A DNA stretch of 64,000 bases, from positions 1,116,001-1,180,000 of the forward strand of contig CAVXCI010000001.1 of the NCBI GenBank assembly GCA_963760285.1, in the 5' to 3' direction. A program made the translations under genes and the position numbers. The notes beneath the pieces are model-generated. The model ran no database searches. It saw only the letters and a program-made list of their open reading frames with translations, and was not told where the DNA came from. Each line of letters begins with the position of its first letter. Within the stretch, counting starts at the first letter, position 1. This document shows, piece after piece, positions 46,466-54,017 of the stretch. The DNA comes from PALSA-278 sp963760285. GTDB taxonomy: Bacteria; Acidobacteriota; Terriglobia; Acidiferrales; UBA7541.

Positions 46466-47872
46466 TCAACCTTCGCGAAGTTTATGCCCGGAAAGATTGC
46501 CCAGCCCGTCGTATGCCGCGTATTTGTACATTTCGGAAAGTGTGGGGTAATTGAAAACCAGTTCAATAAACGTGTCCAGTTTGCCGCCAGCCTCCATCAC
46601 CGCTGAACCCAGGTGAATAATTTCCGTGGCGTGCTCACCGATAATGTGGATTCCCAGCAACTGCCGGTTATCGCGGCGGAAAAGGATCTTCAGCAATCCC
46701 GCCGTGTCGCCCGCAATCAAGCCGCGGGCATTGTTGGAATAATTGGCCCGCCCCACCTCGTACTCGACGCCCTTCTCCTTGCAGGATTCCTCCGTTTCTC
46801 CCACGCTGGAGATTTCCGGAATGGTGTAAATCCCCATGGGCAGCATGGAAGCGAGGCGCTTCTTGTACTGAAAGCTGAATGCGTGGCAGACGGCGACGCG
46901 TCCCTGTTCCATCGAAGTGGAAGCCAAAGCAGGAAAGCCGATCACGTCACCCGCGGCATAAATGTTCGGTATCAAAGTCTGGTATGACTCGTTGACCTCG
47001 ATGTAGCCGCGTTTGTTCAGTCCCAATCCGGCTTTTTCCAGATGCAGCCCGTCCACCGATCCGCGTCTGCCGGCCGCAAACAGCGCCGTCTCCATTTCCA
47101 ATGTCTTGCCGGATTGCAATTGCACGCGGACGCCACTTGCCGTGCGCTCCACTTTTTCCAGCCGCTCCTGCAGATAAAATTGAAGTCCCAGGCCGGCCAG
47201 CCGTTCGCGCAGACGCTCGGAGAGCTCTCCATCCAAAAAGGTAAGCACACGCTCCCGGCCATCCACCAACGCGACTTTCACGCCCAGCGCCGTGAAGATC
47301 GAAGCGTACTCGCAGCCAATCACGCCGCCACCGACCACCACCATGCTTTCGGGAATACGGTCCATGGAGAGAATCGTGTCCGAATCAAAAATAAACTTGT
47401 CATCGAAGGGGATCTCTGGCGGGCGATGCGGCCGTGAGCCGGTGGCAATTAGAATAATCTCGCCACGGATGCTCGAGGTCTTTCCATCTCTCGCTGTCAC
47501 CACAACGGTGTGCGCATCCTCGAATCCCGCGGTTCCCTGCACGAAGTCAATGTGGTGCGCGGCAAGATTGTTCCTGATTTTTCCGCGTTCCTGTTCCACC
47601 ACGGCATCTTTGTGATGCATCAGATCGCCGACGGTCATATTCTCGCGGAGCGAATAGTCAATTCCGTGCAGGCCGCGCTGCTTCAGGCCGGAAAAATACA
47701 GAGCGGATTCACGCAACGTCTTGCTGGGAACCGTTCCGGAATTCACGCAGGCTCCGCCCACCACCGTGCCGCTCTCCACCAAGGCTACGCGTTTACCAAA
47801 GTAGGCCGCCTGCGCGGCGCCTTTTTCTCCCGCCGGGCCGGAGCCAATCACAATTAGATCGTATTCCTGCAA
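46466..47872 (-). CDS. sthA: Soluble NAD(P)+ transhydrogenase
   Basis: SthA exchanges reducing power between NADPH and NADH without pumping protons. The 468-residue flavoprotein has an FAD fold (DLIVIGSGPAGEKGAAQAAYFG), the segment GGACVNSGTVPSKTLRES, an NAD(P) fold (MVVVGGGVIGCEYASIFTALG), a second FAD motif (IPNIYAAGDVIGFPALAST) and a dimerisation domain. The redox-active Cys pair of lipoamide dehydrogenases (CxxxxC) is reduced to a single Cys, which matches transhydrogenases rather than disulfide reductases. Its setting beside the NADH-linked electron-transfer operon fits a role in feeding NADH. Confidence 0.9.
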   Translation of the reverse strand: MQEYDLIVIGSGPAGEKGAAQAAYFGKRVALVESGTVVGGACVNSGTVPSKTLRESALYFSGLKQRGLHGIDYSLRENMTVGDLMHHKDAVVEQERGKIRNNLAAHHIDFVQGTAGFEDAHTVVVTARDGKTSSIRGEIILIATGSRPHRPPEIPFDDKFIFDSDTILSMDRIPESMVVVGGGVIGCEYASIFTALGVKVALVDGRERVLTFLDGELSERLRERLAGLGLQFYLQERLEKVERTASGVRVQLQSGKTLEMETALFAAGRRGSVDGLHLEKAGLGLNKRGYIEVNESYQTLIPNIYAAGDVIGFPALASTSMEQGRVAVCHAFSFQYKKRLASMLPMGIYTIPEISSVGETEESCKEKGVEYEVGRANYSNNARGLIAGDTAGLLKILFRRDNRQLLGIHIIGEHATEIIHLGSAVMEAGGKLDTFIELVFNYPTLSEMYKYAAYDGLGNLSGHKLREG

Positions 47873-47956
47873 CTGTGGCCTCCTGAGATGCCTTCCGTCA
47901 TGAAGGGATGAGTCGTTACGGAAACACGCGCCGCGCCTTCACATTCCGCGGAAAAC

Positions 47957-50665
47957 TTAATCTGCATCGCGCCATTCATCCACAAGGTTGGCCACCAGGC
48001 CTGTCCAGCCGGTTTGATGGCTCGCGCCCAGACCTGCGCCTGTATCTCCGTGGAAATATTCATGGAACTGCAGGTGATCCCTCCAGTGCGGATCATCGGC
48101 AAATTTCTTCGCTCCCCCAAAAACTCTCCGGCCTCCTGCGCCATTCCATGCGAAGAGTCCAATCATGCGATTGGCAATCTCTCCCGCCATGGCGCGCAGG
48201 CTGATTGGCAGGCCGCCACTGCCGCGCGTGGCTACCTTGAAATCCGCGCCGAACGCTTCGCTGAATTTCATCAGCGATTCAATGATCAGGTAAGTGGTGG
48301 GAAACCAGATCGGTCCCCTCCAATTGGAATTGCCCCCCTTGATTTTCATTTCGGCTTCGGCGGGATCGTAACGCACCTGCTGCCCTTCGAATTCAAAAGG
48401 GAATTGTTTGTGATGCCTGGACAAACTGCGAATGCCCGCCGGGGAAAGGAACTCCTCCGGGTCAAAAAGCCGTTCGAGGATGCGCCCCAGCTGGTGATGG
48501 TCAACGATGGAGAGCACATGATCCCGCGTTCCGTTGCGCATCTCCGAATAGCACGCGCTTCCCACGAGGTCCGGGCGGTTCTTGATGAACCAATTCACAT
48601 TTCCCAGAAAAGTGGGCAGATGTGTCCATTCCTCTTCGCGCAGAAACTCCACGGCAAATAGCGGAATCAGGCCAACCAGCGAGCGCACGCGAAGCTTATG
48701 AAAATCGGAGTTGGAATACCGCAGGACGTCATAAAAAAATCCGTCTTCTTCATCCCACAACTGAAAGTTGCGCCCTCCCATGTTCTTCATGGCCGCGCCG
48801 ATATAAATGAAGTGCTGAAAGAACTTGGTGGCCAGACCTTCGTACACGGGCCGCTCCCCCGCCAATTCCAGCGCGATGCGCATCATGTGCAGGCAGAAGA
48901 AACCCATCCAGCCGCTGCCATCGGACTGCTCCAGAACGCCTCCGCCCGGCAGTTTCTGGCTGCGGTCGAACACGGTGATGTTGTCCAGTCCGAGGAATCC
49001 GCCTTCAAAGACGTTCAGTCCCTGGCTGTCCACCTTGTTGACCCACCACGCAAAATTAATCAGCAGCTTATGAAAGCATTTTTCCAGGAACTCCTCATCC
49101 CCTTTGCCGGTGCGCTTCTTCTCCATCTGGTAGATGCGCCAGCAGGCCCACGCCTGCACCGGCGGGTTCAAGTCCGAAAATTCCCATTCGTACGCGGGAA
49201 TCTGTCCGTTGGGATGCTGGAACTGCTCGAACGAGAGAACCCACAAATTCTCTTTGGCAATGGCGGGATCAATCAGGGCCAGCGTGACGCAGTGGAATGC
49301 GAGGTCCCAGGAAGCAAACCAGGGATATTCCCATTTGTCCGGTACCAGCATCACCCGCATCGAATTCAAATGCCGCCAGTGGACGTTTCGAATCTGCTTG
49401 CGCGATTCCGGCGGCGGCCACGAGGGATTATCGCCGTTCAGCCACATCTGCACGTCAAAGAGATAGGCCTGCTTGCTCCACAGCATTCCGGCAAGCGCCT
49501 GCCTTTGAATTAAACGCTCATCCGCGGAAGCTCCCGGAGGATGAATCGAGGCATAGAATTCGTCGGCCTCTTCTTTCCGCGCGGCAATAATCGAATCAAC
49601 ATCCGCCAGGGGATTGGCGTTTCCACGAGGCTCCTGATCCGTCAGTCGCAAACGCAGCACAGCCGATTTTCCCGGCGGAATTTCAAATGTGTAGTGGAGG
49701 CAGGCCTTCGTTCCCGTGCGTTCCGGATTTGTGCAGCTTTCTCCTTGAATCACATGCCGATGGAACGCATCCTTCACATACGGTTTGCGGCTCGCATATC
49801 CGGACGCAAAAACACGCAGGCCATTGGTCTCATTGTCGGTGAATAGCATTTCTCCATGGGCAGGCCCGTAAAGAAACATCCGGTTGAGCCGGTATTCCGA
49901 TTGCAGGTTTTTCAGGAGCTGCGCGCTGGCCGAATCAGCCTCCAGCGTGGCGAATTCGCCCGTCGTTCGTCCGGGCCGGATCATCGGTTCTGAGCCGGGC
50001 GTTTCCGTCCACGCCCAGGTGTTGCGGAACCACAAATGCGGAAGAAGATGCAGCGCCGCGGGTTCAGGCCCGCGGTTGAAAGCCTCTATGCGGATGCAGA
50101 TATCCTCCGGGCTGGCCTTGGCGTATTCGATGAACACATCGAAGTATCGGTCCTCGTCGAAAACGCCGGTGTCCAACAGTTCAAACTCAGGGCTCGTTCC
50201 AGTTCGCCGCCGGTTCTCCTCCACCAGGCGCGAATAGGGGAATTCCGCCTGCGGATATTTGTACAGCATCCGCATGTAGCTGTGCGTCGGAGTGTTGTCG
50301 AGGTAGAAATAGTATTCCTTGACGTCTTCCCCGTGATTTCCTTCCGGAGAATTCAGGCCGAACATTCTTTCCTTTAGAATCGGATCACGGCCATTCCACA
50401 GCGCAAGGGCAAACACCAGAAGCTGATAGCGGTCGCAGATGCCCGCGATGCCGTCCTCGCCCCAGCGATACGCCTTGCTCCGCGCCAGGTCGTGCGGAAG
50501 AAATTCCCATGCGTTGCCATCCGGGCTGTAGTCCTCGCGCACCGTCCCCCAGGCGCGTTCGCTGACGTACGGCCCCCAGCGCAGCCACGGCGGCACCAGC
50601 ACGCCGCCGGGCGCGTGCATCCGTTCATATTCGCGCGTGGATAAGTTTTTCTTTTTCGGCATCAC
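47957..50665 (-). CDS. Large glucosidase of the GH63 (MGH1-like) type
   Basis: The 902-residue cytoplasmic protein has no signal peptide. It opens with a basic tail and RMHAPGGVLVPPWLRWGPYVSERAWGTVREDYS in several pieces, then a beta-sandwich (to about 380) and an (alpha/alpha)6 barrel with KWEYPWFASWDLAFH, QIPAYEWEFSDLNPPV, QSDGSGWMGFFCLHMM, GNSNWRGPIWFPTTYL and HQTGWTGLVA. Those Asp and Glu positions match the GH63/MGH1 glucosidases that cleave terminal glucose from oligosaccharides such as glucosylglycerate or trehalose-like compounds; the substrate is unknown. The gene starts five bases after the five-heme cytochrome gene, so they should be co-transcribed, an odd pairing. Confidence 0.87.
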   Translation of the reverse strand: MMPKKKNLSTREYERMHAPGGVLVPPWLRWGPYVSERAWGTVREDYSPDGNAWEFLPHDLARSKAYRWGEDGIAGICDRYQLLVFALALWNGRDPILKERMFGLNSPEGNHGEDVKEYYFYLDNTPTHSYMRMLYKYPQAEFPYSRLVEENRRRTGTSPEFELLDTGVFDEDRYFDVFIEYAKASPEDICIRIEAFNRGPEPAALHLLPHLWFRNTWAWTETPGSEPMIRPGRTTGEFATLEADSASAQLLKNLQSEYRLNRMFLYGPAHGEMLFTDNETNGLRVFASGYASRKPYVKDAFHRHVIQGESCTNPERTGTKACLHYTFEIPPGKSAVLRLRLTDQEPRGNANPLADVDSIIAARKEEADEFYASIHPPGASADERLIQRQALAGMLWSKQAYLFDVQMWLNGDNPSWPPPESRKQIRNVHWRHLNSMRVMLVPDKWEYPWFASWDLAFHCVTLALIDPAIAKENLWVLSFEQFQHPNGQIPAYEWEFSDLNPPVQAWACWRIYQMEKKRTGKGDEEFLEKCFHKLLINFAWWVNKVDSQGLNVFEGGFLGLDNITVFDRSQKLPGGGVLEQSDGSGWMGFFCLHMMRIALELAGERPVYEGLATKFFQHFIYIGAAMKNMGGRNFQLWDEEDGFFYDVLRYSNSDFHKLRVRSLVGLIPLFAVEFLREEEWTHLPTFLGNVNWFIKNRPDLVGSACYSEMRNGTRDHVLSIVDHHQLGRILERLFDPEEFLSPAGIRSLSRHHKQFPFEFEGQQVRYDPAEAEMKIKGGNSNWRGPIWFPTTYLIIESLMKFSEAFGADFKVATRGSGGLPISLRAMAGEIANRMIGLFAWNGAGGRRVFGGAKKFADDPHWRDHLQFHEYFHGDTGAGLGASHQTGWTGLVANLVDEWRDAD

Positions 50666-50670
50666 GTGGG

Positions 50671-52047
50671 CTACGGAAGGAGGGAATTCACCTTGTGCAT
50701 TTGCCGTGAGAATCGCGCCGGATCATACGCGGAAGGATCCTGGAATTCTTTGAAGAGATCCGAAATGGCCACGCGCACTTCCGCGGCATTGGGCGGATTG
50801 GCATTGCTGCTATAGGCGACGAAGAGCGATTGCACCGCCATGGCCGCCTGTTCCGCGCTGCGTTCCCCTTGCGCGCCGATCTTGTCCGCGTCTCCCGAAA
50901 TTTGCCGCAACAATTGCAGAGTCGCGGCCTGATCGTAGGGCACGGTGGCCAGTTTGTGGGTCAATTCCCCAGCCGCGTGTGAAGCGCTGTTTGCCGCGGC
51001 AACCACGCTGTCCCGGTTGGGATTGAGCTGGCTCATCAGTTGAGTCACTTGCGCCATGTCCGCGTCCAATTGTTTCGCCGTTCCCGCATCCGCCTGCTCA
51101 ATCAGGTAATGAAAAATCACGTACCGGGAATCATTCCATGGAGGGTCGCCCGGCCGGCGTCCCGGATAACCGCGAGCTTGCCGCCAGCTTTTTTCCGACG
51201 GCGTCCAGTTGTGGTGGCAGGCGAAGCAATCGAGTTCCGAATACTCCGGCCAGTGTGCGCCATGAGCCCGCCCGGAAAGGCGGTCCATGGCCTCGCGAAG
51301 CTGCACGGCTTGCCCCACAGTTAGTTCCCGCACCCCGTACCAGGGATCCGCGGTTCCCGTTGGAGGTTCCTTCCAATGCCGCGGCATCACCGCCGAGAAG
51401 GAATCCAGCTCAAACGTCAGATCCGGATGGCCTGCGGCGATCATTTCATGGTCCACAAACTGTTCCTGATTGCCGAGGTGGCAGGAGAGGCATTTGTCGC
51501 TGCGCACCGTCAGGTCGCGCAGGTCAACCATCCCCAGCGCCACCGATTGCTCATGTGTCCATCCGTTGGTGGTGTGCGGCCCCAGCCATGCGGCCGCGGG
51601 CCCGTGGCAGCTTTCGCAACTCACGCCGTCGCCGAGATCGAACGTCCGGGCGCGTTGTGCCGGTGGCACATCCAGCGCGTGACACGCCAGGCATTTGTGC
51701 GCTGTTTTCGCTTGCCCCAGGCCGAGGATCGTCGCCATCCGCGTGGCCACTGGGCCGGAAAGCACGCTGTATGCCTGGGCATGCTTGTCTTTCACTACCC
51801 AGATGCTGTACTCATTCTGCCAAACGCGATTTTCCGTGCGTGGAGAAACGCTTCCGTGGCAGCTTGAGGAACTGCACGAACCCGGACCCGTGTATTGTGG
51901 CGCCGATATGGCCGCTCCATTGGTTGTTGATTTGGGAGATGAAGACGCTGTTGTCGTGCTGCCCGCGCCGCAAGGATTTCCTGTGGCAAGAAAAGCCAGC
52001 GGCGCCAACAAAAGGAAAAGACTGGAAATCTTTCCTCTGCGCGTCAT
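50671..52047 (-). CDS. Exported five-heme c-type cytochrome, cytochrome c554-like
   Basis: A signal peptide (KISSLFLLLAPLAFLATG) is followed by a Ser/Thr-rich linker, then five heme motifs: CSSSSCH (a CX4CH form, as in the ten-heme protein), CLACH, CESCH, CLSCH and CFACH. Segment spacing and YTGPGSCSSSSCHG recall the cytochrome c554 family, which accept or store electrons in the periplasm. The last 170 residues form a helical domain without hemes (about 300-458). The protein should act in the periplasm or on the surface. It stands divergent from the NuoE-NuoF operon with a 260-base gap between, so both may share a promoter region. Confidence 0.88.
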   Translation of the reverse strand: MTRRGKISSLFLLLAPLAFLATGNPCGAGSTTTASSSPKSTTNGAAISAPQYTGPGSCSSSSCHGSVSPRTENRVWQNEYSIWVVKDKHAQAYSVLSGPVATRMATILGLGQAKTAHKCLACHALDVPPAQRARTFDLGDGVSCESCHGPAAAWLGPHTTNGWTHEQSVALGMVDLRDLTVRSDKCLSCHLGNQEQFVDHEMIAAGHPDLTFELDSFSAVMPRHWKEPPTGTADPWYGVRELTVGQAVQLREAMDRLSGRAHGAHWPEYSELDCFACHHNWTPSEKSWRQARGYPGRRPGDPPWNDSRYVIFHYLIEQADAGTAKQLDADMAQVTQLMSQLNPNRDSVVAAANSASHAAGELTHKLATVPYDQAATLQLLRQISGDADKIGAQGERSAEQAAMAVQSLFVAYSSNANPPNAAEVRVAISDLFKEFQDPSAYDPARFSRQMHKVNSLLP

Positions 52048-52310
52048 GGACAGTTTGGCCTCGAAGGAATGCGCTTTCGCGCCCCGTTAATCAAACCTAT
52101 TTGTTTCGGTCAGGGAGTGCTTATACAACCCGCCCCATGTGAAGTCAACCGCATCGTCCCGTTTCATCTGCTGGTCCGGGGCGCGCCACACCCGCCCCTG
52201 TCTATGGACACGCGGCTTCAGGTCTGCTATACGGATGCTACCTCAAACGGAACCACATCCGCCTTGCTCGCAGACGGGGAATTTGCTTTCGCTGCGAGGG
52301 GAGAGTCGCG

Positions 52311-54017
52311 TTGATATTTGAAGAACTGAAGGCCGTCCAGCGCCAGTTCGGATATCTCCCCCCGGACCAGTTGAAAGCCTTGTCGGAAAAAATTGACGTT
52401 CCACTGTACCGTTTGCACGGTGTGGCCAGTTTCTATCCGCATTTTCATCTCACGCCGCCGGCCAAGGCTGACGTGCGGGTTTGTGGCGACATGACCTGCC
52501 ATTTGCAGGGATCCGATGCGCTCTGCGCAAGTTTGGAGCAGGCTTTTCGTGGCGCCAGTGAACGCGACGTATCCATCCACCACGTTTCCTGCCTGGGCCG
52601 ATGCGACCAATCTCCTGCCATATCTATAAATGACCGGATTTTCACCGACGTCACTCCTCTCGCCGCGGAGGAGATGATCCGCAACCTCCTGGTCGGCAGG
52701 CCACTGCCGGAGGCATCTACAACTGCGGCAAAAGTAAAATGCGATTCCGATCCCTATGCCGAGGGAAACCGTTACGGCGCGCTGCGCCGTTTGGTGGAGT
52801 CGCGCGACTGGGATGGCGCGCTGGCCCTTTTGGCGGCCGCTGACTTGCGCGGCCTTGGCGGCGCCGGCTTCCCCACGCCGGCTAAGTGGAAACTGGTGCA
52901 ACAAACGCCCAGTTCCGAGAAGTACATCGTCTGCAACGCCGATGAGAGCGAGCCGGGAACATTCAAGGACCGGTACATCCTCACTCATCTGCCCCATCTG
53001 GTCATCGAGGGGATGATCATTGCAGGTCTGGTCACCGGTGCGCGCCAGGGAATCCTTTATATTCGCCACGAGTATGAAGAGCAGGAAAGGATTCTGGAAG
53101 AAGAAATCAAGCGCTGCCAGCGAGAAGGTGTCCTCGGCCAGAATGTTCTGGGAAGCAACCTCCCGTTTGAACTGGAGGTTTTTGTCAGCCCCGGCGGCTA
53201 CATCTGCGGTGAAGAAAGCGCCTTGCTGGAAGCCATCGAGGGAAAGCGCGCCGAACCTCGCAATAAGCCTCCCTTTCCCGGAGTGCAGGGACTTTGGAAC
53301 AAACCCACCGTGATTAACAATGTGGAAACTCTCGCGCAGGTGCCCCAGATTCTGGCGCGCGGCGTGGATTGGTATAAGGCGCAAGGCCTGGGCGGAACCG
53401 CCGGCCTGAAGTTTGTTGGCGTAAGCGGACACGTGCGCCGTCCCGGCGTATACGAACTGCCCATGGGAACGCCGATGTCCGATTTAATTTTCCAGCATGC
53501 GGGTGGCGTTTCCGATGGCAAAAGGCTGAAAGCCTTTGCGCCCTCCGGCCCTTCGTCCGGCTACCTGCCGGCCACAATGGCCGACGTGCCCATCGATTTC
53601 AAATCGCTTGCCGCGGCCGGTTCCATGATGGGTTCCGGCGCGGTGGTGGTGTGTGCCGAAGGGACGTGCATGCTGGATATGGCCCTGAACGCCACCAAGT
53701 TTTTTCGCAACGAGTCCTGCGGCAAGTGTGTTCCCTGCCGCGTTGGGTCGCAAAAAATGGTGGATATCCTCACCGGGTGGACGCAAGGGGAAGGCTCCGC
53801 CGATGATTTCGCGCTGGTCGAGGAGCTTTCGGACGCCTTGCGCCTGACTTCCATCTGCGGATTGGGCCAGGTTGTCCCCGCGCCCATCGCCTCGGTGTGG
53901 AAGCATTTCAGAGAAGAGGTCGAAGCTCACGTTTTGCGGCGCGAGTGTCCTTCCGGCGTCTGCCATTCCAGCGCAGCACCTTCAGCGAGTCGCGGCAATC
54001 CTCTGAGGCATGCATGA
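52311..54017 (+). CDS. NuoE-NuoF fusion: NADH-oxidising flavoprotein with 2Fe-2S thioredoxin-like head
   Basis: Residues 1-125 are a NuoE-like thioredoxin fold with four Cys ligands for a [2Fe-2S] cluster (CGDMTC, CLGRC). Residues 140-540 are NuoF: the FMN/NADH motif GLGGAGFPTPAKW, NADESEPGTFKDR, GGYICGEESALLEAIEGKR and the [4Fe-4S] ligands in ESCGKCVPCR plus TSICGLG. So electrons should flow from NADH to FMN and then to Fe-S clusters. Fusions of E and F occur in bidirectional hydrogenases and formate dehydrogenases, but no hydrogenase or formate dehydrogenase subunit is here. The TTG at 52311 has GGGGAGA before it. Its stop overlaps the start of the next gene (ATGA). A full Nuo complex is absent. 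Confidence 0.93.
   Translation: MIFEELKAVQRQFGYLPPDQLKALSEKIDVPLYRLHGVASFYPHFHLTPPAKADVRVCGDMTCHLQGSDALCASLEQAFRGASERDVSIHHVSCLGRCDQSPAISINDRIFTDVTPLAAEEMIRNLLVGRPLPEASTTAAKVKCDSDPYAEGNRYGALRRLVESRDWDGALALLAAADLRGLGGAGFPTPAKWKLVQQTPSSEKYIVCNADESEPGTFKDRYILTHLPHLVIEGMIIAGLVTGARQGILYIRHEYEEQERILEEEIKRCQREGVLGQNVLGSNLPFELEVFVSPGGYICGEESALLEAIEGKRAEPRNKPPFPGVQGLWNKPTVINNVETLAQVPQILARGVDWYKAQGLGGTAGLKFVGVSGHVRRPGVYELPMGTPMSDLIFQHAGGVSDGKRLKAFAPSGPSSGYLPATMADVPIDFKSLAAAGSMMGSGAVVVCAEGTCMLDMALNATKFFRNESCGKCVPCRVGSQKMVDILTGWTQGEGSADDFALVEELSDALRLTSICGLGQVVPAPIASVWKHFREEVEAHVLRRECPSGVCHSSAAPSASRGNPLRHA

Noticed and set aside
46466..47872. Dihydrolipoamide dehydrogenase
   Set aside because: Only one Cys stands in the active-site segment (GGACVNSGTVPSK), which fits a transhydrogenase.
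53897..54013. Longer start for the Fe-S/cNMP protein
   Set aside because: It would overlap the NuoEF gene by about 120 bases; the ATGA overlap at 54014 and the ferredoxin N-terminus fix the start.
52311..54017. Part of a respiratory complex I operon
   Set aside because: No other nuo genes are present, and the next gene carries cNMP domains and an NrfC-like tail, unlike NuoG.
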